Positions 16,910-25,834 of a stretch of DNA of 64,000 nucleotides are shown here, piece by piece. Source of the stretch: Pseudomonas bananamidigenes (GTDB lineage: Bacteria > Pseudomonadota > Gammaproteobacteria > Pseudomonadales > Pseudomonadaceae); the NCBI RefSeq assembly GCF_001679645.1, contig NZ_LRUN01000058.1, positions 1 to 64,000 on the forward strand, read 5' to 3'. Both the position numbers and the translations under genes were made by a program. The notes below the pieces were generated by a model. The model was not told where the DNA came from. It was given only the letters and a program-made list of their open reading frames with translations, and searched no databases. Position 1 is the stretch's first letter. The number at the start of each line of letters is the position of its first letter.

Positions 16910-17695
16910 TCAGCGCGCCTGTGCCAGTTCGCGTAACAACTGCAAGGCTTCGACGGCCAGCGGTTGATACTGGTTGAGAATATCCGCCAGACCGACCCAG
17001 ACGATAAACAGGCCAAGCACCAGGGTCAGCGGGAAACCGATCGAGAAAATGTTCAGTTGCGGCGCCGCGCGCGTCATCACGCCGAACGCAATGTTGACCA
17101 CCAGCAGCGCGGTGACCGCCGGCAGCACCAGCATCAATGCCGCGCCGAGCACCCAGCCGAGCTTGCCAGCCAGTTCCCAGTAATGCGCCGTCATCAGACC
17201 GGCACCGACCGGCAGCGTGGTAAAGCTTTCGGTGAGCACTTCGAACACCACCAGATGCCCGTTCATGCCGAGGAACAGCAGCGTCACCAGCATGGTGAAA
17301 AACTGCCCGATCACCGCCACCGACACGCCGTTGGTGGGGTCGATCATCGAGGCGAAACCCATGCCCATTTGAATCGCGACGATCTGCCCCGCGATCACGA
17401 AGGCCTGGAAGAACAATTGCAGGGAGAACCCGAGCACCGCCCCGACCAGAATCTGCTCGGCAATCATCAGCAGCCCGCTCAGGTCGAGGGGACTGACCGC
17501 CGGCATGGGCGGCAGGTTCGGCGAAATCACCACCGTGATCGCCAGGGCGAGGTACAGACGGATGCGCTTGGGGACCAGCGTGGTGCCGAAGACCGGCATC
17601 ACCATCAGCATGGAGCCGATGCGAAACAGCGGCAGCATGAACGTCGCCACCCAGGTGCTGATCTGGGCGTCGGTCAACTGAAGCAGCGACTGCAT
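16910..17695 (-). CDS. fliR: Flagellar export protein FliR
   Basis: A 261-residue integral membrane protein with about six hydrophobic segments and the family features LYLALAITVVISPNLP and GFASMIDPTNG. With FliP and FliQ it forms the export gate in the centre of the MS ring. Three bases separate it from fliQ and three from flhB, so the genes are translationally linked. Confidence 0.95.
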   Translation of the reverse strand: MQSLLQLTDAQISTWVATFMLPLFRIGSMLMVMPVFGTTLVPKRIRLYLALAITVVISPNLPPMPAVSPLDLSGLLMIAEQILVGAVLGFSLQLFFQAFVIAGQIVAIQMGMGFASMIDPTNGVSVAVIGQFFTMLVTLLFLGMNGHLVVFEVLTESFTTLPVGAGLMTAHYWELAGKLGWVLGAALMLVLPAVTALLVVNIAFGVMTRAAPQLNIFSIGFPLTLVLGLFIVWVGLADILNQYQPLAVEALQLLRELAQAR

Positions 17696-17698
17696 GAC

Positions 17699-17968
17699 CT
17701 AGCCGATGACCAGCGGAATGTTTTTGTACAACTGGATGATGTATTCCATGAAGGTCTGAATGATCCAGGGACCGGCGACGATCAGGGTCACCAGCATCAC
17801 CAGCAGACGCGGCAGAAAGCTCAGGGTCTGTTCGTTGATCTGCGTCGCCGCCTGAAACATCGACACCAGCAGGCCCACCAGCAGACTCGGGACCACCAGG
17901 ATCGCGACCATCATAGTGGTCAGCCACAAGGCTTCGCGAAAGATGTCGACCGCTACTTCCGGCGTCAT
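17699..17968 (-). CDS. fliQ: Flagellar export protein FliQ
   Basis: An 89-residue protein with two long hydrophobic helices (about 15-40 and 50-75), the size and form usual for FliQ of the export gate. The start overlaps the fliP stop by four bases. Confidence 0.95.
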   Translation of the reverse strand: MTPEVAVDIFREALWLTTMMVAILVVPSLLVGLLVSMFQAATQINEQTLSFLPRLLVMLVTLIVAGPWIIQTFMEYIIQLYKNIPLVIG

Positions 17969-18723
17969 GGTGAAACACCTCCGAAACTGCTGGCGAGCGT
18001 ACCGATGATCAGCGCCCAGCCGTCAACCAGCACGAACAGCATGATCTTGAACGGCAAGGAAATGATCAGCGGCGACAGCATCATCATACCCATCGCCATC
18101 AGGACACTGGCCACGACCAGGTCGATGATCAGGAACGGAATGAAGATCATGAAGCCGATCTGGAACGCGGTTTTCAGTTCAGACGTGACGAACGCCGGCA
18201 CCAGAATGGTCAGCGGTGCCTGATCGGGCGTGGCGATGTCGGTGCGCTTGGACAGACGCATGAACAGCTCCAGATCCGTGGAGCGAGTCTGCGCCAGCAT
18301 GAAGTCCTTGATAGGCACCTGAGCCTTTTCCACCGCTTGCTGGGCGGTGAGTTTCTCCGCCAGATACGGCTGCAGCGCATCATTGTTCACCCGGTCGAAC
18401 ACCGGCGCCATGATGAACAGGGTCAGGAACAGCGCCATGCCGGTAAGGATCTGGTTCGACGGTGTCTGTTGCAGGCCGAGGGCCTGACGCAGGATCGAGA
18501 ACACGATGATGATCCGGGTGAAGCTGGTCATCAGAATGACGGCGGCCGGGATGAAGCTCAGCGCCGTCATGATCAGCAGGATCTGCAGGCTGACCGAATA
18601 CTCCTGCGCCCCGTTGGCATTGGTGCCCAGGGTCACTGCCGGGATCGACAACGGATCGGCGGCGAACGCCAGTGGCGCGGCCAACATCAGGGCCAGGGTC
18701 AAGACGATGCGCAACGCACCCAT
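17965..18723 (-). CDS. fliP: Flagellar export protein FliP
   Basis: A 252-residue FliP with an N-terminal cleavable signal (about 1-21, ending AFA), followed by four membrane helices and the periplasmic part. The motifs LLIMTALSFIPAAVILMTSF and LRQALGLQQTPSNQ are typical. Five FliP with four FliQ and one FliR make the export gate. The ATG at 18723 overlaps the fliO stop (TAATG). Confidence 0.96.
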   Translation of the reverse strand: MGALRIVLTLALMLAAPLAFAADPLSIPAVTLGTNANGAQEYSVSLQILLIMTALSFIPAAVILMTSFTRIIIVFSILRQALGLQQTPSNQILTGMALFLTLFIMAPVFDRVNNDALQPYLAEKLTAQQAVEKAQVPIKDFMLAQTRSTDLELFMRLSKRTDIATPDQAPLTILVPAFVTSELKTAFQIGFMIFIPFLIIDLVVASVLMAMGMMMLSPLIISLPFKIMLFVLVDGWALIIGTLASSFGGVSP

Positions 18724-19193
18724 TACTTCGTATCCTTCTGATCCTTGCCGAGGATCTTCAACAGATGCTGGGCAAATTCCGGAGTCGCTTTCTCGGATGT
18801 GGCCGGGACGTCTACCGGCTCCTTGAGCACATGCAGCGCGGTGATGGTGCCCGGGCTCAACCCCAGCAGGATCTGCTCGCTGCCGACCTGAACCAGCAGC
18901 AGACGGTCACGAGGACCGAGCGCACGGGAACCGATCAGCTCGATCACCTGCCCCTTGCCCGCCGGCCCCGCGTTCTGCACCCGACGCAGCAGCCAGGCGA
19001 GGAAGAAGATCAGCCCCACCACCAGCAACAGGCCGAACACCAACTGCGTCAATTGCCCGGCGACGCCGCTGTTGACAGCCGGGGCTACCGCCGGAGCAGC
19101 CGGAGCGGCAGCTGTCGCCGCAGGTTCGGCGGCCATGACCATCAATGGCAGCGCCAGCACCGCGGCCAGCAAGGAGCACAGAACCTTTTTCAC
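18723..19193 (-). CDS. fliO: Flagellar export assembly protein FliO
   Basis: A 156-residue FliO with an N-terminal signal-like segment (about 1-21), an Ala/Pro-rich stretch (22-45), one membrane helix (about 50-72, VFGLLLVVGLIFFLAWLLRR) and a cytoplasmic domain. It assists assembly of the FliP ring. The start is a GTG at 19193 placed directly after the fliN TGA, which implies coupling. Confidence 0.92.
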   Translation of the reverse strand: MKKVLCSLLAAVLALPLMVMAAEPAATAAAPAAPAVAPAVNSGVAGQLTQLVFGLLLVVGLIFFLAWLLRRVQNAGPAGKGQVIELIGSRALGPRDRLLLVQVGSEQILLGLSPGTITALHVLKEPVDVPATSEKATPEFAQHLLKILGKDQKDTK

Positions 19194-19655
19194 TCAGCGC
19201 AGCTTCTTGATGCGTTCGCTTGGGCTGATCACGTCGGTCAGGCGGATGCCGAACTTCTCGTTGACCACCACCACTTCACCGTGAGCGATGAGGGTGCCGT
19301 TGACCAGCACGTCCAGCGGCTCACCGGCCAGACGATCGAGCTCGATCACCGACCCCTGGTTCAGTTGCAACAGGTTGCGAATGTTGATGTCGGTGCTGCC
19401 CACTTCCATCGAGATCGACACCGGGATGTCGAGGATCACGTCCAGATTCGGACCGTCCAGACTCACGGGCTCGTTGCTCTTGGGCACGCTGCCGAATTCT
19501 TCCATCGGCACACGGTTGGAGCTCGACACGCCGGCGTCGGCGGCCAGCAGCGCGTCGATATCGGCCTGACCGCCCTCGCCGGTTTCTTCCAGGGCCGCAG
19601 CCCACTCGTCAGCCAGTGCCTGATCGTCCTGGGCGTTCATTTCGTCGTTCATCAT
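19194..19655 (-). CDS. fliN: Flagellar motor switch protein FliN
   Basis: A 153-residue FliN with an acidic variable N-terminal region and the C-terminal SpoA domain (about 70-150; LDVILDIPVSISMEVGSTDI). It forms the bottom of the C ring and receives FliH for export. Two ATG codons follow the GAGG ribosome site; the second, at 19652, has slightly better spacing. Confidence 0.95.
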   Translation of the reverse strand: MMNDEMNAQDDQALADEWAAALEETGEGGQADIDALLAADAGVSSSNRVPMEEFGSVPKSNEPVSLDGPNLDVILDIPVSISMEVGSTDINIRNLLQLNQGSVIELDRLAGEPLDVLVNGTLIAHGEVVVVNEKFGIRLTDVISPSERIKKLR

Positions 19656-19708
19656 TTGTCCTCGGCGGGCAACAATTCAGTTAAATGCGAAAGGGGTGTG
19701 GCGCCGCT

Positions 19709-20677
19709 TCAGCGGCGCTCGATCGGCTCGATGACCTGCAACGCGAGGTTGCCTTTGTGCGAGCCCATCTTGACCTTGAAGGCCGGCACGCCGTTGGCGC
19801 GCATGATCATGTCTTCCGGCATTTCGACCGGGATCACGTCACCCGGCTGCATGTGCAGGATGTCGCGCAGTTTCAACTGGCGGCGAGCCACGGTGGCGCC
19901 GATCGGCACGTCGACATCGAGCACGTCCTGACGCAGGGCGTTGACCCAGCGCTCGTCCTGGTCGTCGAGGTCCGACTGGAAACCGGCGTCGAGCATTTCA
20001 CGCACCGGCTCGATCATCGAGTACGGCATGGTCACGTGCAGGTCGCCGCCACCGCCGTCGAGTTCGATGTGGAACGTGGAAACCACGATTGCTTCGCTCG
20101 GGCCGACGATGTTGGCCATGGCCGGGTTCACTTCCGAGTTGATGTACTCGAAGTTGACTTCCATGATCGCCTGCCAGGCTTCTTTCAGATCGACGAACGC
20201 CTGCTCCAGCACCATGCGTACCACACGCAGTTCGGTCGGGGTGAATTCACGCCCTTCGATCTTGGCGTGACGGCCGTCGCCGCCGAAGAAGTTGTCCACC
20301 AGTTTGAACACCAGCTTGGCGTCCAGGATGAACAGCGCGGTGCCGCGCAGGGGTTTGATCTTGACCAGGTTCAGACTGGTCGGCACGTACAGCGAGTGCA
20401 CGTATTCGCCGAACTTCATCACCTGCACGCCACCGACGGCAACGTCCGCCGAGCGACGCAGCATGTTGAACATGCTGATGCGGGTATAACGGGCAAAACG
20501 CTCGTTGATCATCTCCAGAGTCGGCATGCGTCCACGGACGATGCGATCCTGGCTGGTCAGGTCGTAGCTTTTGACACTGCCGGGTTCGGCAGCGTTATCG
20601 GTCTGTACCAGACCATCGTCGACGCCATGCAACAGCGCGTCGATTTCATCCTGGGACAGCAGATCCTGCACGGCCAT
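19709..20677 (-). CDS. fliM: Flagellar motor switch protein FliM
   Basis: A 322-residue FliM. The extreme N-terminus LSQDEIDALL carries the EIDALL peptide that binds CheY-P, followed by the CheC-like middle domain (about 50-230) and a C-terminal SpoA domain (about 245-318) that joins FliN. Full length. It follows fliL by nine bases. Confidence 0.97.
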   Translation of the reverse strand: MAVQDLLSQDEIDALLHGVDDGLVQTDNAAEPGSVKSYDLTSQDRIVRGRMPTLEMINERFARYTRISMFNMLRRSADVAVGGVQVMKFGEYVHSLYVPTSLNLVKIKPLRGTALFILDAKLVFKLVDNFFGGDGRHAKIEGREFTPTELRVVRMVLEQAFVDLKEAWQAIMEVNFEYINSEVNPAMANIVGPSEAIVVSTFHIELDGGGGDLHVTMPYSMIEPVREMLDAGFQSDLDDQDERWVNALRQDVLDVDVPIGATVARRQLKLRDILHMQPGDVIPVEMPEDMIMRANGVPAFKVKMGSHKGNLALQVIEPIERR

Positions 20678-20686
20678 GTCGTGTTC

Positions 20687-21190
20687 CTACTGCAATACGA
20701 AATTAGTGAAAAGCAACTGTTCGATCACCACTTTGCCCAGCTCTTTCTGCGCCACTTCCTGGACGCTGGCCGTGGCTTTCTGGCGCAGCATTTCCTGGCC
20801 GACAGGCGTCGCCAGCGTGGCGAAGTCCTGGCCGGAGAAGAGCATCACCAGGTTGTTGCGGATCACCGGCATGTGCACTTTGAGCGCGTCCAGATCGGCC
20901 TGGTTGCGCGCCAGCATGGTGATGCTCACCTGCATGTAGCGCTGACGGCCGTTCTGGTTGTAGTTGGCCACGAAGGCCGGCGCCATCGGTTCGAAAATCG
21001 CCGGCTGTTTGCCGACCGGGGCGGTTTCCACGGCAGCCGCAGGCTTGCTCTGGGCGCTGTGCATGAAGAACCAGGTCGCCCCCACAGACGCGCCGATGGC
21101 CAGCAGCAACCCCAGCACGATCGCAATGATCATCTTGAGTTTGCCTTTGGTTGCGGGGTCTTTTACTGCTGCTGCTTCGCTCTTCGCCAT
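20687..21190 (-). CDS. fliL: Flagellar basal body protein FliL
   Basis: A 167-residue FliL with a short cytoplasmic N-terminus, one membrane helix (about 19-41, MIIAIVLGLLLAIGASVGATWFF split by small residues) and a periplasmic domain that forms a ring around the stators. It heads the fliLMNOPQR-flhB run, behind a sigma-54 type promoter at 21241-21257. Confidence 0.94.
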   Translation of the reverse strand: MAKSEAAAVKDPATKGKLKMIIAIVLGLLLAIGASVGATWFFMHSAQSKPAAAVETAPVGKQPAIFEPMAPAFVANYNQNGRQRYMQVSITMLARNQADLDALKVHMPVIRNNLVMLFSGQDFATLATPVGQEMLRQKATASVQEVAQKELGKVVIEQLLFTNFVLQ

Positions 21191-21240
21191 GCCAATAATC
21201 CGTCACTAATCGGGTTTTCACAGTCGCACGGCAAGGCAAG

Positions 21241-21257
21241 AGCAAGTGTTATGCCAG
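21241..21257 (-). promoter_or_regulatory. Sigma-54 type promoter of fliL
   Basis: On the minus strand CTGGCATAACACTTGCT has TGGCA at -24 and TTGCT at -12 with the exact GG-N10-GC spacing, about 51 bases upstream of the fliL ATG. This is a near-consensus site and agrees with FleQ/sigma-54 control of fliLMNOPQR-flhB in pseudomonads. Confidence 0.8.
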
Positions 21258-21293
21258 AAGTGTCGGAGCGGTAGACTGGGGCAGCGCAAACAA

Positions 21294-21384
21294 CTGTGGG
21301 AGCGAGCTTGCTCGCGAAAGCGATTTAACATTCAACACAGGTGTTGTTCGTCAAAAAGCCTTCGCGAGCAAGCTCGCTCCCACA
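21294..21384. repeat. REP doublet between fliK and fliL
   Basis: TGTGGGAGCGAGCTTGCTCG followed by CGAAAG is mirrored by CTTCGCGAGCAAGCTCGCTC followed by CCACAG after about 35 bases. The pair forms one large hairpin and separates the fliK 3' end from the fliL promoter; no separate terminator for fliK was seen, so the REP hairpin may fill that role. Confidence 0.85.
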
Positions 21385-21402
21385 GTTAATTTGCCTTGAA
21401 TA

Positions 21403-22779
21403 TCAGGCGTAATAGTCGACGGCGCTGGAGCCGATTACCTGAGCGGTTTGAGCCGCGGCTTCAGCCAGGGCCGCAGACGTCAACTCTTCTTCCGAGGAGT
21501 CCAGGCGACCACCAGCGGCACTGGTGCGCCCCGTCTGCCCCTGCTGCGCCTGTTCCTGGCCCTGACCCTGCCAGCCACGGTTCTGGTCGGAAACGTTGAC
21601 GTCGACCTGGCCCATGCCCTGCTGGGTGAACATGTCACGCAGACGATGCATCTGACCGTCGAGCGCTTCGCGCACGCTCGGGTGAGCACTCATGAACGTC
21701 ACCTGGGTCTGCTGGTCCGGCACCATGTTCACACGGATATCAAGACGTCCCAGTTCGGCCGGCTGCAACTGGATATCCGCCGCCTTCAGGTTGTTGCTCG
21801 ACAGGTACATGACGCGGTTGACCACTTCCTCGGTCCAGCCGTTCTGATGCATGGCGATCGGCTGGTTCACCGGCACGGCGTTGGCGGTTTTCGGTGTAGC
21901 CGCCTGAGTCAGCGCCGCCAGGCGGTTGGCGAAATCATCCACGCGGGTATCGCTGGTGGCGGACTTCAAGTCTTTCAGCCCCTCGTCGATCAGGCCACTG
22001 AAGGCCTTTTCACCGCCCTGGCTGGTGCTGTCCTTGTCAGCCTGCACGTCCAGCATGCTGGCCATGCCGGCGGCGAACGTCTGCGCCGAAGTCAGATCGC
22101 CATCGGCCTGGACCTGAGCAGGGGTCGCCTTGGGTTGCGACTGACTGGAGGCGGAAATGTGACCACTCTGCTCCATCGCCATGCGCAGTACCGGCAGCGC
22201 ATCGAGCGGATCGGCCTCGGGATCGAAATCACTGTCAATGGCTTGGGCCGGAGCGGTGGCCGCAGCCGGCAATGCCGCAACCGCCGGCGCCGGGGTCTCG
22301 GGCTTCACGGGCGCCTCGACCACGGGGGCCGCCACCACCGGCGGCGTGACCACCGGTTGCACGGCCTGCATCAGCGCAGGATCAAGCGTCGGATCCACCA
22401 CAGGGGCGGTATCAGCCACCGGAGCGGCCGGGGTGTCCGAGGTATCGTCGCTGCCGGCGACCTTGTCATCCGCAGGCGTCGACGACGTGTTGTCGGCGGG
22501 CAAGGCTTTGCCGCTATCGGCAACCGTCGGCGCGGGCGCGGCAGACTGATCCTTGCCGGCATCCTTGTTGCCGACACTGCCGGCGTCCTTGTCACGTGCG
22601 GGTTTGGGCGAATTGTCGATCGTCACGGCAGGCTTGTTCTGCCCTTGATCGGCAAATACCTGAGCGAAGCTGGAAGCCTTGTCCCCGGGCCCTGCGGCCA
22701 CCGCAGACGATTTGGCGGAGGCGGTTTGCGCCTTGGCCTGGGCGGCGGCCTGAAGAAGAATGTTAGGGGTTGCAGGCAT
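21403..22779 (-). CDS. fliK: Flagellar hook-length control protein FliK
   Basis: A 458-residue FliK. Most of the protein (about 20-330) is a low-complexity Ala/Pro/Asp/Thr-rich ruler; the C-terminal globular domain (about 330-425) contains IQLQPAELGRLDIRVNM and interacts with FlhB to switch export specificity. The tail is Gln-rich. The start is the ATG at 22779 (MPATPNILLQ), with GGAG 7-10 bases upstream; the open frame to 22866 crosses the promoter and is not coding. A sigma-54 type promoter lies just upstream. Confidence 0.92.
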   Translation of the reverse strand: MPATPNILLQAAAQAKAQTASAKSSAVAAGPGDKASSFAQVFADQGQNKPAVTIDNSPKPARDKDAGSVGNKDAGKDQSAAPAPTVADSGKALPADNTSSTPADDKVAGSDDTSDTPAAPVADTAPVVDPTLDPALMQAVQPVVTPPVVAAPVVEAPVKPETPAPAVAALPAAATAPAQAIDSDFDPEADPLDALPVLRMAMEQSGHISASSQSQPKATPAQVQADGDLTSAQTFAAGMASMLDVQADKDSTSQGGEKAFSGLIDEGLKDLKSATSDTRVDDFANRLAALTQAATPKTANAVPVNQPIAMHQNGWTEEVVNRVMYLSSNNLKAADIQLQPAELGRLDIRVNMVPDQQTQVTFMSAHPSVREALDGQMHRLRDMFTQQGMGQVDVNVSDQNRGWQGQGQEQAQQGQTGRTSAAGGRLDSSEEELTSAALAEAAAQTAQVIGSSAVDYYA

Positions 22780-22828
22780 GGCACGGTCTCCGCTGCACTG
22801 GGATCGTAGGTACAGATGAACGAGATGA

Positions 22829-22846
22829 CTGCAAGTGCCGGGCCAG
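22829..22846 (-). promoter_or_regulatory. Sigma-54 type promoter of fliK
   Basis: CTGGCCCGGCACTTGCAG on the minus strand carries GG-N10-GC with TTGCA at -12, about 50 bases upstream of the fliK ATG. It directly abuts the palindrome at 22847-22868. Confidence 0.7.
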
Positions 22847-22868
22847 TTTTGTCCGGAACCGGACAAAA
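22847..22868. other. Perfect 22-bp palindrome abutting the fliK promoter
   Basis: TTTTGTCCGG, a two-base centre, then CCGGACAAAA. It lies between the hptB stop codon (22885) and the -24 box of fliK. The stem has no U-run after it on the minus strand beyond the stem itself, so it is either a weak terminator of hsbA-hsbR-hptB or an operator-like site. Confidence 0.7.
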
Positions 22869-22884
22869 GCGCCGGACGGACCGC

Positions 22885-23232
22885 TCAATGGGCAGGTGAG
22901 CGCTGTCGCTCGGCTTCATAGACGGGGCGCACATCCGCGAATTCGTCGTGGATTTCGGCCACCAGTTTGAGGATTTCGGAGGGACTCTTGTCCTTGGCGT
23001 GCTGCTCCAGCTCCTGACAAAGCTCGGCCAGACGGGTCGCGCCCATATTGCTGCTGCTACCCTTGAAACTATGGGCCACCGACGATAACGCATCGGCATC
23101 GGCAGTTTTTTGCAATTCGCGCAGGCGAGCCTCGGAATCGGCCAGGAAGGTATCCAGCAGCTCCGGATAACCATCCTCCATGACTTCTTGCAGCGCGCTC
23201 AGCACGTCGCGATCAACACAGACTTCAGTCAC
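22885..23232 (-). CDS. hptB: Histidine phosphotransfer protein HptB
   Basis: A 115-residue Hpt protein: a four-helix bundle with the phosphorylated H54 in SVAHSFKGSSSNMGA. In P. aeruginosa HptB passes phosphate from several hybrid kinases to HsbR, which controls HsbA and so biofilm, small RNA and motility output. Here hsbA-hsbR-hptB sits between fliJ and fliK, in the same order as in P. aeruginosa PA3347-PA3345. The start ATG at 23232 lies 30 bases after the hsbR stop. Confidence 0.88.
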   Translation of the reverse strand: MTEVCVDRDVLSALQEVMEDGYPELLDTFLADSEARLRELQKTADADALSSVAHSFKGSSSNMGATRLAELCQELEQHAKDKSPSEILKLVAEIHDEFADVRPVYEAERQRSPAH

Positions 23233-23262
23233 TTGTTCACTCCTTGATCAAGAATCCATGGA

Positions 23263-24966
23263 TTATGCCAGAGCCTCCCAGAAAAACTCCACGCGAGCGC
23301 TGCGGCCATCATCGGACCAGCTCGGGTTTCTGCCCAATTGCCGGACAAGATTGACACCACGCCCTGACAGACGGACATCGTCCAGTGGCCGCGCCATCAC
23401 CCGCGCCACATCAAACCCCTTGCCGCTGTCTTCGACCCGCACGACCAGACAACCACCCTCGCCCTCCGGCCGGACCTGCAGATGCACGCGCACATAACCA
23501 TCCTGCAAGGCATCCAGACGCCTGTTGCGCTGTTCATAATACCGCGCGAACCCCGAAGCATCGCGCTTGAGGCTGGAATCCAGCCCGAGCACGCCGTGCT
23601 CCAGCGCATTGGAGTAAAGCTCGGCCAGCACGCTGTACAACGCTCCGCTCTGGCTGCGCAGGCCGTGTACCTCCAGCAGCAATTGCAACAGATACGGCAA
23701 CGGATTGAAGCGCTTGAGCGTGGCACCGCGAAATTCGAAACTCACCGACCAGTCCAGCGGACAGGACTGGCCGCTGTCGGAATACACCGGAGCCGGTGGA
23801 TTGACTTGCGCCACGTCCAGCAGACTGACTTCGAGCATACTCACATCGTCCCGGGCTTCGCCGCGAAAATCCTGCAAGGCCTGCTCGATTTCGGCGAACA
23901 GTCGGTCCGGCTGGCGATTGTCGGCAAACACCCGCTGCAGGCGCTCGACGCCAAACAGCTGATCGTTGGCATCACACGTATCGATCACACCGTCGGACAG
24001 CAGAAAAACGCGGTCGCCCACCGCCATCGAGAACACATCGGTGCGATCGTCGAACGTCTGAGGACTCAGCACCCCCAGCGGCAGGTGCCGCGCCGCCAGC
24101 GGCACCCGCTCCCCCGTGGCGATACGATGCAGATAACCATCGGGCATGCCACCGTTCCAGATTTCCACGCTGCGGCGCTGAAAACTCAGGCACAGCAACG
24201 TGGCACAACAGAACATGTCCACCGGCAGTATACGTTTGAGCTTGGCGTTCATTTCCCGCAGCGTTTCGGCCAGACCGTAGCCCTTGGCAGTCATGCCGTA
24301 GAACACTTCCGCCAGCGGCATGGCACCCACGGCCGCCGGCAGGCCGTGACCGGTGAAATCCCCGAGCAACACATGCATGTCGCCCGCAGGCGTATAGGCC
24401 GCCAGTAACAGGTCGCCATTGAACAGCGCGTACGGCGATTGCAGGTAACGGATGTTCGGCGCACTGAGACAACCGGAATGCGCGACCTTGTCGAACACGG
24501 CCTTGGCAACCCGCTGCTCGTTAAGCAGGTAATCGTGATGTCGGGCGATCAGGTCACGCTGCTGCAAAACCGTGGCCTGCAGACGCCGCAAACGGTCCAT
24601 CGCCTTGATTTTGGCGGACAGGATCACCTGGTTGTAAGGCTTCGCCAGAAAGTCGTCGCCACCAGCCTCCAGACAGCGCGCCAGGGCCTCGCTTTCGGTC
24701 AGCGACGTGAGAAAGATGATCGGCACCAGGTTTTCACCCGCCAGCACCTTGATCTGCCGCGCCGCCTCGAAACCATCCATGACCGGCATCATGGCGTCCA
24801 TCAGCACCAGGTGCGGCTGCTGGCCGGCAAACACCTCGACCGCCTCGGCACCGTTGGCGGCAGTCAGAACGGCATGCCCCTGACGGCGGACAATGGTCGA
24901 CAACAGCAGCCGGTCAGCGGCGCTGTCTTCGGCAATCAGGATCGTCAGCGGCTCCTGCGGCTGCAT
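23263..24966 (-). CDS. hsbR: HsbR, response regulator with PP2C phosphatase and kinase domains
   Basis: A 567-residue three-domain protein: receiver (about 5-125, D57 in LVLMDAMMP), SpoIIE/PP2C phosphatase (about 190-390, GDFTGHGLPAAVGAMPL and SDGVIDTCD) and a C-terminal HATPase anti-sigma-like kinase (about 430-565, with N-box ELYSNALEHGVLG and VEDSGKGFD). It sets the phosphorylation of the anti-anti-sigma factor HsbA in answer to HptB. The ATG at 24966 is chosen; a TTG at 24975 overlapping the hsbA stop would add three residues. Confidence 0.9.
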   Translation of the reverse strand: MQPQEPLTILIAEDSAADRLLLSTIVRRQGHAVLTAANGAEAVEVFAGQQPHLVLMDAMMPVMDGFEAARQIKVLAGENLVPIIFLTSLTESEALARCLEAGGDDFLAKPYNQVILSAKIKAMDRLRRLQATVLQQRDLIARHHDYLLNEQRVAKAVFDKVAHSGCLSAPNIRYLQSPYALFNGDLLLAAYTPAGDMHVLLGDFTGHGLPAAVGAMPLAEVFYGMTAKGYGLAETLREMNAKLKRILPVDMFCCATLLCLSFQRRSVEIWNGGMPDGYLHRIATGERVPLAARHLPLGVLSPQTFDDRTDVFSMAVGDRVFLLSDGVIDTCDANDQLFGVERLQRVFADNRQPDRLFAEIEQALQDFRGEARDDVSMLEVSLLDVAQVNPPAPVYSDSGQSCPLDWSVSFEFRGATLKRFNPLPYLLQLLLEVHGLRSQSGALYSVLAELYSNALEHGVLGLDSSLKRDASGFARYYEQRNRRLDALQDGYVRVHLQVRPEGEGGCLVVRVEDSGKGFDVARVMARPLDDVRLSGRGVNLVRQLGRNPSWSDDGRSARVEFFWEALA

Positions 24967-24971
24967 GGCCG

Positions 24972-25277
24972 TCAACTGATGTCGAACAGTTTGTCGAAAT
25001 TGGAAATGGCGAGGATCTTGCGCACATCCGAATTGCTGTTGACCACGCGCACGTCCGAATCGTCGCCACCCGCGTGATCACGCAATAGAAGCAGCATGCC
25101 CAGGGCCGAGCTGTCGAGGTAAGTGGCGTCCTTCAGATCCACCACGATGGAATCGGGTTTCCTGTCGAGCCGCTCGTAAGACTCGCGAAACTCCTGATGG
25201 CGACCGAAATCGAACCGCCCCTTGATCGAGATCGTCAGTTTTTGGCCATCGGGGGAGACTTCTGTAACGACTGACAT
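24972..25277 (-). CDS. hsbA: HsbA, STAS anti-anti-sigma factor
   Basis: A 101-residue STAS domain. The conserved phosphorylated Ser is in YLDSSALGMLLLLRDH (S56 or S57). In P. aeruginosa unphosphorylated HsbA binds the anti-sigma factor FlgM and frees FliA, and the phosphorylated form acts with the diguanylate cyclase HsbD. Its position inside the flagellar cluster fits that role. It ends overlapping the hsbR start region. Confidence 0.9.
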   Translation of the reverse strand: MSVVTEVSPDGQKLTISIKGRFDFGRHQEFRESYERLDRKPDSIVVDLKDATYLDSSALGMLLLLRDHAGGDDSDVRVVNSNSDVRKILAISNFDKLFDIS

Positions 25278-25378
25278 GTACTGGCTTCCTTGTCATTGAC
25301 GGACGTGTACAAGGTTTAGCACTTGCAGGGGCCACGAGCAAGGCGGGAAAACGCCGGCAGATGTCAGAGATTCGCCCG

Positions 25379-25828
25379 TCAATAAACGTCGCGACGCGGC
25401 AGACGCTGTGACAGCTCATCCAGCAGCTTTTGCTCGCGCTTGTCTTCAGCCCTTTGAGCTTCGTCACGGTAGCGCTGTACGAGTTTGCGCAAGCCTTCGA
25501 CCCGGGCGAACGCCTGTTGCCAGGCCTCGCGGGCCTTGTCCAGGTTGTTCTGATGCCACTGCAGGCTTTGTCGTTGCTGGTCGACCGCCGTATCGAGCTG
25601 GGTCAGAAAGCCCTGAAACCCGAGCAGCCACTGCCCGGTCACGCCGGTGCTACCACGCACGATCCATTGCTCGGAATAATCCAGACGAAAGGCATGCAGG
25701 TCGGCGAGTTTGCTCTCGGCCACCTTCACCTGTCCCTGGAAATATCCGAGGCGCTGCACGGCGGTTTTCTCGGCCTTCTCGGCCATTTCCACCACTGGTG
25801 CCAGACGCGCGGCGCGGCTCAGGGCCAT
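25379..25828 (-). CDS. fliJ: Flagellar export protein FliJ
   Basis: A 149-residue, almost wholly helical coiled-coil protein rich in Gln, Arg and Glu, as expected of FliJ, the stalk of the FliI ATPase ring that contacts FlhA. It follows fliI by six bases. The 101 bases after its stop, before hsbA, hold no clear terminator that I can see. Confidence 0.9.
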   Translation of the reverse strand: MALSRAARLAPVVEMAEKAEKTAVQRLGYFQGQVKVAESKLADLHAFRLDYSEQWIVRGSTGVTGQWLLGFQGFLTQLDTAVDQQRQSLQWHQNNLDKAREAWQQAFARVEGLRKLVQRYRDEAQRAEDKREQKLLDELSQRLPRRDVY

Positions 25829-25834
25829 GGCCGG

